A model generated the notes under the pieces. The model had not been told where the DNA came from. It saw nothing but the letters and a program-made list of their open reading frames with translations, and ran no database searches. Both the position numbers and the translations under genes were made by a program. Shown piece by piece: positions 36,400 through 46,055 of a stretch of 64,000 nt of DNA; position 1 is the first letter of the stretch; each line of letters begins with the position of its first letter. Source of the DNA: Paenibacillus yonginensis. GTDB taxonomy: Bacteria > Bacillota > Bacilli > Paenibacillales > Paenibacillaceae. The stretch lies in assembly GCF_001685395.1 (NCBI RefSeq), contig NZ_CP014167.1:1369501-1433500 (forward strand), written 5' to 3'.

Positions 36400-38013
36400 A
36401 TGAGACAAAGCTTGAAACCGTGGGGGATCATGCTGTGCCTGGCGATGTTTGCTTCACTGCTTGCCGCATGCGGTTCCGGATCCGCGGGGAACGGGAAAGG
36501 CGGTCAGTCGTCCGGCTCAGCGGAAAGCGTGCATAAAGAGGGTTTTCCGATTGTCGACAAGCCAATCACACTGTCTGTTTTTGCGCCTGACGTTGGGGCT
36601 GCCAAGTGGGATACGATGCAGGTATTCAAGGAAATGGAGAGTATGACCAACATCAAACTCACGTTCCAGACGGCTCCAGTGGACAGCTTTGAAACCAAAA
36701 AAAATCTGATCTTTGCAAGCGGCGATCTGCCGGATATCTTCTACGCTGCAAGCCTGACCCCAGCCGAGCAGGTCACTTATGGAAGCCAGGGAACGCTGAT
36801 TCCGCTGGAGAAACTGATTGACGAGTATGCACCGAACCTCAAGAAGCTGCTGGACGAGAATCCGGATGTCCGAAAGTCGATTACCACGCCGGATGGGCAT
36901 ATTTATGCACTGCCGTACATTGACAAAGGCGCCGTATGGTACAAAAGCCCGCTCTATTATAACGGAAGTTTCCTGAAGAAGCTGGGCGTAACCAAACTCC
37001 CAGAAACGCCGGATGAGCTGTACGACTATCTGAAGCGGGTGAAAACCGAAGATCCAAACGGCAACGGCCAGGCGGACGAAATTCCGCTGACCTCCACCAA
37101 GCTGAAGGATATCCGCGTGCAGCTGCTGGGCTTCTGGGGCATGTACGATGAGATCTATTATGCGGACAAAGAAGGAAAAGTACACTACACCCCGCAGGAG
37201 GAAGGATACAAGGAGTACCTGACCTTCTTGAACCGGCTTTGGAAAGACGATTTGTTGGACCACGAGACGTTCTCTCAAACGGACGATCAGAAGAAAGCCA
37301 AGGGGAAAAATAACCAGGTTGCGCTGTTCAACGACTGGCTGCCTTACTTTATGCTCGGCGGGGAGCCGAACACGGACAATCCGTTTATGGCCCCGCTCAA
37401 GACAGGGTTCCCGGACTCGCCGGTCGTGGCGAAAAACTCGGGCATCTCCAAAAATGGTACGTTTGCCATTTCCAAAACCAATCCGGCTCCGGAAGCGACG
37501 ATGCGCTGGGTGGACTATCAGTATGGTTATGAGGGCTCAACTTTGTTTAACCAAGGACCGGAAAATGTGTTGTGGAAATATACGGACAAAGATAAACATA
37601 TCAAAGAGTGGCTGCCCGTTCCAGATGGAGGCGACCGTGAGCAGTATCGCGGCACGTTGACGCCGAACTATGGGATTACGACGCCTGGCGTCAGTCTGCC
37701 CGAAGTTACCCAAGGTTTGAGATCCGAAATTGACGATTGGGTCGAGCAGGAGAACAAGGAGAAAATTTTGCCGTATGCTAAAGTGCCGTATCCGAATGTC
37801 TTCTTGACAGAAGCGGAACAAAATGAAGTTACGGCGCTTCAGTCGGACCTGAGCAACTATGTAGAACAGATGGAGGCCAAGTTCGTAACGGGTCAGGAGC
37901 CTCTTTCGAACTGGGAGAAATATAAAGCCCAAGTGAAACAAATGGGCGGCGACCGCATCGCCGAGATCTACCAGGCGGCATACGACCGCTGGGATCAGCA
38001 AGGAGCGGAATAA
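36400..38013 (+). CDS. Extracellular solute-binding lipoprotein, LplA/YtcQ type
   Basis: A 537-residue family-1 binding protein. The lipobox is LLAAC (Cys24), followed by a Gly/Ser linker; the mature part starts ITLSVFAPDVGAAKWDTMQ. The length and pattern match LplA-like proteins that work with YtcP/LplB permeases on oligosaccharides. GGAGG lies nine bases before the ATG. No permease genes flank it: the gene is closed by a terminator at once and the next gene is on the other strand, so it is an orphan component. Confidence 0.85.
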   Translation: MRQSLKPWGIMLCLAMFASLLAACGSGSAGNGKGGQSSGSAESVHKEGFPIVDKPITLSVFAPDVGAAKWDTMQVFKEMESMTNIKLTFQTAPVDSFETKKNLIFASGDLPDIFYAASLTPAEQVTYGSQGTLIPLEKLIDEYAPNLKKLLDENPDVRKSITTPDGHIYALPYIDKGAVWYKSPLYYNGSFLKKLGVTKLPETPDELYDYLKRVKTEDPNGNGQADEIPLTSTKLKDIRVQLLGFWGMYDEIYYADKEGKVHYTPQEEGYKEYLTFLNRLWKDDLLDHETFSQTDDQKKAKGKNNQVALFNDWLPYFMLGGEPNTDNPFMAPLKTGFPDSPVVAKNSGISKNGTFAISKTNPAPEATMRWVDYQYGYEGSTLFNQGPENVLWKYTDKDKHIKEWLPVPDGGDREQYRGTLTPNYGITTPGVSLPEVTQGLRSEIDDWVEQENKEKILPYAKVPYPNVFLTEAEQNEVTALQSDLSNYVEQMEAKFVTGQEPLSNWEKYKAQVKQMGGDRIAEIYQAAYDRWDQQGAE

Positions 38014-38029
38014 GGACCCAAACTGACAA

Positions 38030-38080
38030 ACAACAAACGTCCTGTCTAGGCCGATACGGCGAGACAGGACGTTTTGTTGT
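38030..38080 (+). terminator. Long terminator hairpin after the binding protein gene
   Basis: An 18-bp stem with one bulged T (ACAACAAACGTCCTGTCT with AGACAGGACGTTTTGTTGT), 14-nt loop. U-rich on both strands, so it can serve either direction. Confidence 0.85.
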
Positions 38081-38149
38081 GCGGATTCAGAGCCCATGCG
38101 AAGGTTTGAACCCAGCGAATAGAGTTAGAGTTAAAGTTTAAGTTAAAGT

Positions 38150-38929
38150 TTACAGCAGCCCGACCATTTGCAGCCCGTGCAGAATGCCGCCGTCATCCGC
38201 TGCTTTGGTCACGTATTTGGCGGCAGCTTTTGCTTCGGGAACGCCATTGCCCATAGCGACGCTGTTCGTAATTTGGGAGAGCATCTCAATATCGTTAAGT
38301 CCATCCCCAAAAGCGTATTGGCGTTCGGCCGGGATGCCCAGCTTCCCGGTGATTTTGGCGATGCCTTTGGCTTTCGAACCGCCTGCAGGAATGACGTCGG
38401 CCGAATAAGAGTGCCAGCGAATCAGGTCGAAGGCTTTAAATTGCTGCTCATATTCTTGTTCCTCGCCCTCAACGCAGAACAGCAGCGACTGGTAAATTTC
38501 GCGATTCTGGTAGTAGAGCGGGTCATGAGCGGGGAGCTCATGGATTTTTAATGTTCCCATGCTGGCCGTTACAAACTCATGATCCGGCACCGTAACTTTC
38601 ATATCCTCATGATCCATATATACAACGGGGTGATTGCGCTGCAAAGCCAGATCTGTCAACTGCTGAAGGGCAACTTTATCCAGCGGATTTCTATAGATCG
38701 GCTCTCCTTGCAGAACGACATATTGCCCGTTATAGCTGACATAAGTTTCAATTTCCAGTTCCTTGCGCAGCTCCTTGAACATAAAGGGGGCCCGGCCTGT
38801 CGCAATCGCCACCTCGTGCCCCAGGCGTTTCAGGGCAAAAACCGCTTCCTTGGCCGATGCAGGAACCTTCTTATCCTCGCCCAGCAGCGTTCCGTCTATA
38901 TCGAAGAAAATAATGCTTCTCTCCGTCAT
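38150..38929 (-). CDS. Cof-type HAD-superfamily phosphatase
   Basis: A 259-residue HAD phosphatase of the Cof/YkrA type. Motif I is FFDIDGTLLGED (catalytic Asp residues), motif II ATGRAP, motif III lysine in SKAKGIAK, motif IV FGDGLNDIEML. A C2B cap domain lies between. It acts on a small phosphorylated metabolite that cannot be specified. Monocistronic. Confidence 0.9.
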   Translation of the reverse strand: MTERSIIFFDIDGTLLGEDKKVPASAKEAVFALKRLGHEVAIATGRAPFMFKELRKELEIETYVSYNGQYVVLQGEPIYRNPLDKVALQQLTDLALQRNHPVVYMDHEDMKVTVPDHEFVTASMGTLKIHELPAHDPLYYQNREIYQSLLFCVEGEEQEYEQQFKAFDLIRWHSYSADVIPAGGSKAKGIAKITGKLGIPAERQYAFGDGLNDIEMLSQITNSVAMGNGVPEAKAAAKYVTKAADDGGILHGLQMVGLL

Positions 38930-39151
38930 TTTTTCACCTGACTTTCAGAAAATTTTGTTTATTTGCAACTAGTCTTCATCATTATAACAAACCATTCTGA
39001 AATTGGCCGGAATACCGCTTATTTTTCCTTATCATTAACAATTCTTACATGGAGCTAACTTTTCTCGGAGCGAATTTTCATCTTCTGCCTGTATACTTGG
39101 AGTGTTCGCAAAGATCTTCGACGTTTATTCAGGAGGGAGCTGGTTCGTGAG

Positions 39152-40315
39152 ATGCGTGAGCCGCGCATTATGATTTTAACGGCCGGTTACGGGGAGGGGC
39201 ATCATCAGGTTTCCAGAGCTTTAGAGCAAGAATTGTCCGCAAGAGGCATCGAGGACGTTCTCATCGTCGATTTGATGAAGGAAGCCCATCCGCTGTTGAA
39301 CTCGGTTTCGAAGAAACTATATTTGAAGAACAGCCTAACCTCCCAATATGGCTTGGACTTGTATGGCTGGAGTTACTATTGGACGAGGGGGACACGTCCG
39401 GGCAGCTCACTGGGCAGATATTTTAATTCTATTGGAAAAAGAAAGCTGAAAGCTCTGCTGCGCCAGGTCTCTCCCGATATCATTTTAAACACCTTCCCTT
39501 TCGGAGGGGCAGTTGAAGCCGGAAGCGAACTTGGCGTGCCGGTTTGCACGGTAATTACGGATTATACGCTCCATGGACGATGGATTCATCCGGATATGAG
39601 CCGCTATTATGTGGCGACGGACGAATTGAAATACGATATGCAGAAGAAAGCTTGTGCTTCGCCGCAGCAGATTCTGGTGACCGGAATACCGGTCCGCAAA
39701 GGTTTTGTCACGCAGAGCAAGTGCGCCCGGGAAGCCCGTAATCAGGAACAGGAACAGGGCGTTATTGCGGACGATCGCAGCCAAAGCAAAAAACAGGTAA
39801 TGCTCACCGCCGGTTCCTTCGGCGTGCCGCAGCAGATGGAGGAGATCGTGAGGCGGCTGCTGGAGGCAGGAAACTGCCGGCTTGCCATCGTCTGCGGCCG
39901 CAATGAACGATTATATGCGAAGTGGTCCGTGATGTTTGGAGGCAACCCAGAAGTGGAAATTTTTGGCTTTGTGCCGCATGTTCACGAAATTATGGCGAAG
40001 GCCTCCTGTCTGGTTACCAAAGCCGGTGGGGTTACTTTATCGGAAGCGCTTGCTTTGCGAGTGCCTGTGTTTATCTATAAACCTTTTGCAGGGCAGGAGA
40101 AAGAAAATGCGGTATATTTCGCCGGAAAAGGCGCAGCCAGAATCGCGGAAAGCGCTCCGGAGTTAAGCCGGCAAATCAGTCGTTTGCTGGATAATCCCGC
40201 AGAAGAAGCGGACATTCGTAGACGAATGTCCGAGCTCTACAAGGGCGGAGCAGCGGAAAGGATTGTCAGCGATATGCTGGAGCTGCTGCAAAGCGGGCTG
40301 CGGGTAACGGTTTAA
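39152..40315 (+). CDS. MGDG synthase/UgtP-family glycosyltransferase
   Basis: A 387-residue GT28-type enzyme. The N-domain starts IMILTAGYGEGHHQ, the diacylglycerol-glycosyltransferase signature with the GHxQ motif, and the C-domain donor site includes TKAGGVTLSEALALRVP. It probably adds sugar from a nucleotide sugar to diacylglycerol, making membrane glycolipid and lipoteichoic acid anchors, which fits the LtaS-type gene in this window. AGGAGGG lies about 14 bases before the ATG, a rather long spacing. It is followed 38 bp later by a VTT-domain gene. Confidence 0.82.
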   Translation: MREPRIMILTAGYGEGHHQVSRALEQELSARGIEDVLIVDLMKEAHPLLNSVSKKLYLKNSLTSQYGLDLYGWSYYWTRGTRPGSSLGRYFNSIGKRKLKALLRQVSPDIILNTFPFGGAVEAGSELGVPVCTVITDYTLHGRWIHPDMSRYYVATDELKYDMQKKACASPQQILVTGIPVRKGFVTQSKCAREARNQEQEQGVIADDRSQSKKQVMLTAGSFGVPQQMEEIVRRLLEAGNCRLAIVCGRNERLYAKWSVMFGGNPEVEIFGFVPHVHEIMAKASCLVTKAGGVTLSEALALRVPVFIYKPFAGQEKENAVYFAGKGAARIAESAPELSRQISRLLDNPAEEADIRRRMSELYKGGAAERIVSDMLELLQSGLRVTV

Positions 40316-40353
40316 TAAAAGGTCCAGGTTAGGGCCGATAGCCGGGGGAATTC

Positions 40354-41022
40354 ATGGACAACAATAGGAACGGCAAAGTGGGCATGACAGGCGTGAAATG
40401 GATATCGGCTTTCAGTCTGCTGCTGATTCTTGCCGCCATCGTTTATGTAGCTTATTTAATCAAAACCGGACAATACGCCAAAGTCATGAATTCCGTACAG
40501 CAACTGGGGATTTTAGGGATTGTCGCCGGGGTTTTCATCCAGGCGGTGCTCAATATGCTGCCGGTTCCCGGTGAATTTTCCGCTTTGCTGCTGCTGGAGG
40601 TGTACGGACCCGTATGGGGAGGCGTTTATGCCTGGATCGGCGGAATCGTAGGTTCCATAGGCGGCTTTTATCTGACCCGCTGGGTGGCTAAACCCCATGT
40701 CGGAGCCGTAAAACCGGCGCTCGACAAGATGGAGGAGTGGCTGAACCGGTATGGGGACTTGGGGCTGCTGATGATCCGGTTTGTGCCGTTTGTCCCTTAT
40801 CATATCGTCAATTATGCGGCGGGGCTTTTGAAAGTGGGATTATGGGGGTTCGCATGGACGACAGCCGTAGGGATTCTACCCTATTCCATAGCGATGAGCT
40901 GCCTCTATGCGGGGATGCGGAACAGCCCCTGGGTGTGGGCTTTTGTGCTTGGCATCGGCATTGCCGCGGCGGTCTGGCTGTTTTTTTCCCGGAGAAAAAA
41001 TGTCGTGCTTGACCGCAAATGA
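40354..41022 (+). CDS. TVP38/TMEM64 (VTT-domain) membrane protein
   Basis: A 222-residue protein with five or six membrane segments and the VTT core: the re-entrant GIVGSIGGFYLTRWVAK and the RFVPFVPYHIVNYAAG motif. DedA/VTT proteins are linked to lipid scrambling and membrane homeostasis. Its close position after a glycolipid glycosyltransferase suggests a joint role in envelope lipids, by inference. It ends at a bidirectional terminator. Confidence 0.85.
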   Translation: MDNNRNGKVGMTGVKWISAFSLLLILAAIVYVAYLIKTGQYAKVMNSVQQLGILGIVAGVFIQAVLNMLPVPGEFSALLLLEVYGPVWGGVYAWIGGIVGSIGGFYLTRWVAKPHVGAVKPALDKMEEWLNRYGDLGLLMIRFVPFVPYHIVNYAAGLLKVGLWGFAWTTAVGILPYSIAMSCLYAGMRNSPWVWAFVLGIGIAAAVWLFFSRRKNVVLDRK

Positions 41023-41041
41023 GGTTGCCTTAATCAGCTAA

Positions 41042-41079
41042 AAAAGCAGCTTCCCGTCCTTGACGGAAAAGCTGCTTTT
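41042..41079 (+). terminator. Bidirectional terminator between VTT and FMN reductase genes
   Basis: Stem AAAAGCAGCTT/AAGCTGCTTTT with an inner CCGTC/GACGG helix. A-rich on the left and T-rich on the right, so it works for both converging genes. Confidence 0.9.
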
Positions 41080-41098
41080 ATTGTTGCTCCTTCGTATC

Positions 41099-41668
41099 TT
41101 AAACTCTGCTGCTCGTACTGAACCGCCAGGAGCCTGATTCCATCCATTCGATAAAATGGTCGGTGACCGTCTTCAAATATTGTTTGGTAGGTTCGTGGAT
41201 CAATTCGCCATGCTCGTTGAATTTCTCGTGGGCTGTGCCGATATAAACTTCATTGCCCGGGTAGAACGGGGAAGCGATGCTGGGCGAAAACAATATTTCC
41301 CGCAGATGGAGCTGGGCGCGCACGCTGCCCAGAAACCCCATGGAGGATCCGAGAATCCAGGAAGGTTTGCCTTTCATGACTTTGTCTACGCGCGACAGCC
41401 AGTCTATCGCGTTTTTGGTGACGCCTGGAATGGAGTAGTTGTACTCGGGTGTGATCCACAAAACCGCATCGGCCATGCTGACTTTATGTTTAAAGATTTT
41501 AACGCTTTCCGGCGGGTCCAGCTCGATATCCTGATTATAAAAAGGCAGCTCATGAATCTTTAAAATTTCTATGTCAAGCTTGTGTTTAAATTGTTCCTGC
41601 ATGTAACGTGCTAGTCTCATATTAAAGGAATCCTTCCGCAGACTTCCTACAATGGCCGCGATTTTCAA
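41099..41668 (-). CDS. NADPH-dependent FMN reductase family protein
   Basis: A 189-residue flavodoxin-like reductase. FMN-binding GSLRKDSFNMRLA is at the N-terminus and the TPEYNYSIPGVTKNAIDWLSR segment is characteristic of azobenzene/chromate reductases of this family (shown here only as markers). Cytoplasmic; it reduces quinones, azo dyes or FMN with NADPH. Possible oxidative-stress role. Confidence 0.87.
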   Translation of the reverse strand: MKIAAIVGSLRKDSFNMRLARYMQEQFKHKLDIEILKIHELPFYNQDIELDPPESVKIFKHKVSMADAVLWITPEYNYSIPGVTKNAIDWLSRVDKVMKGKPSWILGSSMGFLGSVRAQLHLREILFSPSIASPFYPGNEVYIGTAHEKFNEHGELIHEPTKQYLKTVTDHFIEWMESGSWRFSTSSRV

Positions 41669-42134
41669 AAGAGGCTCCTCCTTTTCCTAAAGTATAAATA
41701 TGTAATAGGACTAATAACTCTCCTGTTTAAATAATAGCACTAATGAACCGGTTTTAACCAGTCATATTAAGCATTTGCACATTTAGGAAAAATAAAAAAA
41801 ACTGCAACAATCCAAAAGCATCCTGCTACAAAAGGTCACATCTATACAAGAACCCGGATAAGAAACAACCTTTATGGAAGTCCGCCGCTGTCTATTTTTG
41901 CTATTTGGCGCCCTGCGCTAAACGCGGAACCGTTTTGTCCCTTTGAATATTTGGGTATAAAATCCACTGAGGGAGAGAATCTACATAAGAACGTGGAGAT
42001 TTCTTTAGCGGAAATCGAGGGGAAGGCAACCTTTTTGAACCCTATGTCGTTATATATATATATCCTGTACAAAGCGATCCAAAGAGAAAGACGGTCGCCA
42101 AGGATTAAAATTTGAACAACTGGAGTGGACAATC
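41669..42134. other. Intergenic region without recognisable gene
   Basis: A stretch of about 466 bp, AT-rich near 41690-41800 and with an (AT)n run at about 42051-42064. I see no coding frame with support and no clear promoter apart from AT-rich segments. Confidence 0.5.
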
Positions 42135-42800
42135 ATGATGAAATCGATGAAATTTGCGGCGGGAGCCGTTTTCCTTTCTGCTGTATTTGCCTTAACGGCA
42201 TGCAGTTCCCATTCTTCCAACGAAGCTCAAACAGCAAGCCCGGCACCGTCAGGGACGGAAATGGCCTCCGGAGCCCCTTCGGACGCCGGTGCGGGGGCAT
42301 CCGTAACCCCGCCGGCAGGCGCTAATGAAGGCACCGAGCCTTCTGCACCGCCAGAACAGCCGTCCTCCACCGAAGATCAGATCAAGCAGCTGCTGGAGCT
42401 TGCGAAAAAAGGGGAAGCGCCCGGCATTCCGTTTGCCGCACATGACTCACTGATTGACGATGTAACCCAGGCCTGGGGCAAAGCCGACAAGGAGGATTCG
42501 GCAGGCAGCGGCTTTTACGCGACTTATGCGAAGAAAAATGCGGTGTTTGGATACAATAAAGGAAGTCAGCTTTTTGATGTCCGCTCGAGCAGTCCGGAAT
42601 TGCAGAAGCTGACACTCGAAGAGATTGAGTCGGCTCTCGGCAAGCCGGTCTCTATCAAAAAGAACGGTGCCGACACTATTTATATTTATACTGCAAGCGA
42701 TCAATTTCAATTGAAGTTCATCATTCCGGCCTCCACCGGTAAGGTGGATCATATTTCGGTATTTTCTCCCAAGGATTCCGTTAACAATATGGCGGGATAA
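42135..42800 (+). CDS. YjgB-family (DUF4309) lipoprotein
   Basis: A 221-residue secreted lipoprotein. The signal peptide ends ALTACSS (lipidated Cys). A low-complexity linker rich in Ala, Pro, Ser and Gly (about 25-80) leads to a C-terminal domain beginning about IKQLLELAKKG and containing DDVTQAWGKADK and YNKGSQLFDVRS, the DUF4309 pattern. Function of the family is unknown to me. TGGAG precedes the start. Confidence 0.75.
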   Translation: MMKSMKFAAGAVFLSAVFALTACSSHSSNEAQTASPAPSGTEMASGAPSDAGAGASVTPPAGANEGTEPSAPPEQPSSTEDQIKQLLELAKKGEAPGIPFAAHDSLIDDVTQAWGKADKEDSAGSGFYATYAKKNAVFGYNKGSQLFDVRSSSPELQKLTLEEIESALGKPVSIKKNGADTIYIYTASDQFQLKFIIPASTGKVDHISVFSPKDSVNNMAG

Positions 42801-42809
42801 CCTGCTAAA

Positions 42810-43013
42810 TCAAAAGCAATCCCCTTTGAAGTCTCTCCAAGGGGATTGCTTTTTTGCATCAGCCGGAAATTTAGTTGCAACAAAACTCAATCGAATTTTA
42901 CAGGTGTTGCGGCCAAGCAGCTTCCAATAGCCTGGAAGGACAACCAACAGAGCCAAGAGAGCTATGCCAAGAATAATGCGGGTTAAGCGATCCGCTCCGC
43001 CTACGTTTTTCAT
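42810..43013 (-). pseudogene. DUF2892-type small membrane protein, internally shortened
   Basis: A 67-residue frame starting KNVGGADRLTRIILGIALL, the DUF2892 signature, with one membrane helix. After GYWKLLG the family's second helix and CPLY motif are missing; the frame goes straight to RNTCKIRLS and then reads into the neighbouring terminator. A deletion between two LLG-type repeats would explain this. Probably not functional as a normal DUF2892 protein. Confidence 0.5.
42812..42855 (+). terminator. Strong terminator after the YjgB-like gene
   Basis: A 15-bp perfect stem (AAAAGCAATCCCCTT with AAGGGGATTGCTTTT), 12-nt loop and T6 tail. Confidence 0.93.
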
Positions 43014-43085
43014 TCTCGCCGAATATACCGCAGGGGCAATAATCGACTTGAAATGGAAGAAGACCAGGAAGGCCTAAAGTAAAGC

Positions 43086-44306
43086 CTAATACTGTTCGCT
43101 TTTATTAAGCGGTTGTTTCGGATAATAGGAGAAACCCGGATATTTTACGACGGGCCACTTTTCTTTCCGGAGTTTGGAAATGAAAGCGGGCTGCACTTTC
43201 AAATTGGATTCCACGAGCTGTTTCGGTGTCAGTGCCAGCCATTGATTAAGCGAAACATCCTGGAACCGGTCGCTTTTGAACATTTCGAGAAACCAAAGCG
43301 TCGTATCGCCCGTGTTTTGAATGTAGTGGCCGTAAGCAAAAGGGACATAACCTACGTCTCCGGCCTTGACATCGAAGGTTCGGGCGGTCCCGCCGCTGGC
43401 AAACACGGTCATGCGTCCGCTGCCGGATAAGTAATACTGCCATTCGTCATTGTTGGGATGCCAATGCATTTCACGCATGGCCCCGGGTTTGATCTCCACG
43501 AGCGCGGCCGCAACGGTTCTGGAGATCGGAAAGTTGGTCGAATCTACTATGCGCACCGATCCTCCAGGCGTAATCAGCGGTTCCTGGGCCAGCAGCTCGT
43601 GTTTAAACGACAGTGGAACCGTTCCGTAAGGGGAGGAGATGGCTTGGCTCTCCAGGCTGCCTGGCACCGGGGCCTGGTAAATATACACCTGTTCGTTCGG
43701 AATGCTGCTGAAATCCGAGACAGGTACGCCAAAGTTGGCGGATAAAACGTCTTTGGGCGTGTGGGCAACCCAATCAGAAAGGGATAACGTGTTTAAATCG
43801 GAGAAAGCCCCGTCGTCAAAGACGAGCAGAAATTCACAGCCTTCTTCAAGCCCTTGAATCGAATGGGGAATGCCCGGTGGAAAATACCAAAGATCTCCCT
43901 GCTTAACATCCGCGATAAAATTGCGCCCATTCTGATCCACCGCCGTGATCCGGGCGCTCCCTACCAGCATGTAGGACCACTCGGCCTGCTGATGCCAGTG
44001 CAGCTCGCGCACACCGCCCGGGGTCAGCGCCATGTTGACGCCGGCAAGGGTGGTAGCAATCGGCAGCTCGCGCTGCGTAACCTCGCGGGACCATCCGCCT
44101 TCATTCAACTGCATATGCGTATCCGAGAAAGAGAAACGCAAATTGGGAATAAGACCGTTATCTGTAATGGGAGGGACCAGCAGATCGGGATTTTGAAGAT
44201 CCAGCATCACGTTTCTGGGCCCTTTATCTACCGTACCTTCCTTTCCTCTGATCGGCTGCGGAATCGGCACCGGCTGTTTTGACTCATCGTGTAGGGTCAA
44301 TTTCAT
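43086..44306 (-). CDS. oxdC: Oxalate decarboxylase, bicupin
   Basis: A bicupin Mn enzyme of about 406 residues that splits oxalate to formate and CO2. Both cupin metal sites are present (LHWHQQAEW and [16 protein letters not shown]), with the second-cupin glutamate in DEWQYY. The N-terminal lid that in Bacillus OxdC reads SENST is SDLNT here, so the key Glu is replaced by Asp. Starts: ATG at 44306 sits too close to AAAGGAG; TTG at 44300 has ideal spacing; ATG at 44318 is a third choice. The frame is open to 44417. Monocistronic. Confidence 0.87.
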   Translation of the reverse strand: MKLTLHDESKQPVPIPQPIRGKEGTVDKGPRNVMLDLQNPDLLVPPITDNGLIPNLRFSFSDTHMQLNEGGWSREVTQRELPIATTLAGVNMALTPGGVRELHWHQQAEWSYMLVGSARITAVDQNGRNFIADVKQGDLWYFPPGIPHSIQGLEEGCEFLLVFDDGAFSDLNTLSLSDWVAHTPKDVLSANFGVPVSDFSSIPNEQVYIYQAPVPGSLESQAISSPYGTVPLSFKHELLAQEPLITPGGSVRIVDSTNFPISRTVAAALVEIKPGAMREMHWHPNNDEWQYYLSGSGRMTVFASGGTARTFDVKAGDVGYVPFAYGHYIQNTGDTTLWFLEMFKSDRFQDVSLNQWLALTPKQLVESNLKVQPAFISKLRKEKWPVVKYPGFSYYPKQPLNKSEQY

Positions 44307-44411
44307 TCTCCTTTCCATCCTGGATTTCCGCGACGCTTGCGGCAAATATCCATACATCATTGAATATGAGCATAGATGTGTTTTATGCAGGGATAGGGTA
44401 AGGAAAATCAG

Positions 44412-44434
44412 AACCACCCGTCCAACGGGTGGTT
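44412..44434 (-). repeat. IS200 right-end hairpin
   Basis: Perfect 9-bp stem AACCACCCG/CGGGTGGTT with a 5-nt loop, on the tnpA-distal side. A second palindrome GGGGT-ATA-ACCCC lies at 44442-44454. Confidence 0.7.
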
Positions 44435-44880
44435 TGCACTAGGGGTATAACCCCTTGTTGCCAAACTGCGCCTAAAGACGCTAGCCTGACCACAAAGCGT
44501 TCAGGCTCAGTGTTATTTGTCTCTTTCACTTACCAGTTAAACTGGTTTTACTTTTTCTTGCTCTTGTTGCTGCTGAATGGATCTTCATACTCTTTTACAC
44601 TCAGCTTATCCACTGCCTGGTCATGTGCCTCTTGCTCTCGAATGTATTTGGCGACGGTGGCTTCATTTAGCCCCACTGTACTTACGTAGTAGCCTTCCGC
44701 CCAGAATTTACGATTCCCATACTTATACTTCAAATTGGCATGCTTCTCAAAGATCATGAGTGCGCTTTTCCCTTTTAAATAGCCCATAAAGGAAGACACA
44801 GTGGAGTGCTACGATAAAAATGCAGTCGAAAAACACCCTCGTATGAAATAAAATGAAAGCTAATGAGGGGATGAGCGAGA

Positions 44881-45171
44881 ATGAATCGGTACGACAAAGC
44901 ATTCAAAGAAGAAGCGGTAAGGTTAAGCGATGAGATCGGGCCCAAGAAAGCGGCCGAGCAGTTAGGCGTAGCCTACCACACCTTGCAGGACTGGAGGAAA
45001 CGAAGAACCCTGCACGGTGATGGAGCGCATATCGGAAGTGGTCGCGCTTATGCATCTGCCAATAAGACTACGCGTGAAATCGAATTAGAAAGAGAAAACA
45101 GCGAGTTGCGTCGTGCGAATGAAATTCTCAAGGACGCACTTGGTTTTTTCGCAAAAGACCGGAAGCGCTAA
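44881..45171 (+). CDS. IS3-family transposase OrfA (element A)
   Basis: A 96-residue HTH protein of the transposase_8 type (YDKAFKEEAVRL start), with a leucine-zipper-like C-terminus (IELERENSELRRANEIL). It ends GFFAKDRKR. Near 45150 an A4G run (GCAAAAG) lets ribosomes slip -1 to read OrfB as an OrfAB fusion. Confidence 0.9.
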   Translation: MNRYDKAFKEEAVRLSDEIGPKKAAEQLGVAYHTLQDWRKRRTLHGDGAHIGSGRAYASANKTTREIELERENSELRRANEILKDALGFFAKDRKR

Positions 45172-45230
45172 AAGCATGCCAGCTCTATGGTTACATCCGT
45201 GAACGACGGGATCGATGGACCGTCAAAGAG

Positions 45231-46055
45231 ATGTGCAAAGTACTTGCTGTCAGCGAATCAGGCTATTACCGCAGCTTGAAGCCCACACCCAAACGAGAGC
45301 GGCAAGAACGCCTTCTGGTCAAAATCAAAGAAATCATCGAAGAATATGAAGACAACAGCAATTACGGTGCCCAGCGGATTAGGCTGGCTCTAGCGCAAAA
45401 AGAGATCGTGACCAGCTACAGCACCGTCTATCGCATCATGAAGAAGCACGGTCTGCTGAAGAAAGTGAGGCGTCATCCAAACGGCATTACACGTGAGGAT
45501 GCGGCAGCTCAAAAGAGCGAGAACCTGATCCAGAGAGACTTCAGCGCCTCAGCCCCCAACCAGAAGTGGCTATCGGATATCACAGAAGTGCCTTGTTTAG
45601 ACGGTAAGCTGTATGTGTCCGCCGTATTGGACTGTTTCAATGGGGAGATCGTGGGTCTGGCCATGGATGACAACATGCGTAAGGAACTCTGCATCCAAGC
45701 TTTTGAGAATGCCTGCAGGGCCAGAAATGCTCGTGGAATGATTTATCACAGCGACCGAGGCAGCCAGTTCACGAGCCACGCATTCCGAGCGTGTCTGGCT
45801 AAACGAGATGTCGTTCAAAGCATGAGCGGCACAGGGCGCTGCTATGACAACGCAAGAATGGAAAGCTTCTTTGCTACGCTAAAGAAAGAAAAGCTATATA
45901 AGATCAAAACCGAGCAATACCCGATGGCCTATATGAAATCGATTATCTTCCGATACATCATGGTCTATTACAACAGACAGAGGGTTTACACCTCTAATCC
46001 AGGGGGATGGCCCCCAGCTATTTATCGCGAAAGAATGCTGTCACAGGCAGCTTAA
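45231..46055 (+). CDS. IS3-family transposase OrfB (element A), rve integrase
   Basis: A DDE transposase catalytic part of 274 residues from the first listed start; the frame is open upstream to the OrfA overlap (RPEALKACQLYGYIRE), so the real product is OrfAB made by -1 frameshift. Catalytic residues: Asp in WLSDITEV, Asp in YHSDRGSQF and Glu in MESFFATLKKE. Intact. Confidence 0.9.
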   Translation: MCKVLAVSESGYYRSLKPTPKRERQERLLVKIKEIIEEYEDNSNYGAQRIRLALAQKEIVTSYSTVYRIMKKHGLLKKVRRHPNGITREDAAAQKSENLIQRDFSASAPNQKWLSDITEVPCLDGKLYVSAVLDCFNGEIVGLAMDDNMRKELCIQAFENACRARNARGMIYHSDRGSQFTSHAFRACLAKRDVVQSMSGTGRCYDNARMESFFATLKKEKLYKIKTEQYPMAYMKSIIFRYIMVYYNRQRVYTSNPGGWPPAIYRERMLSQAA

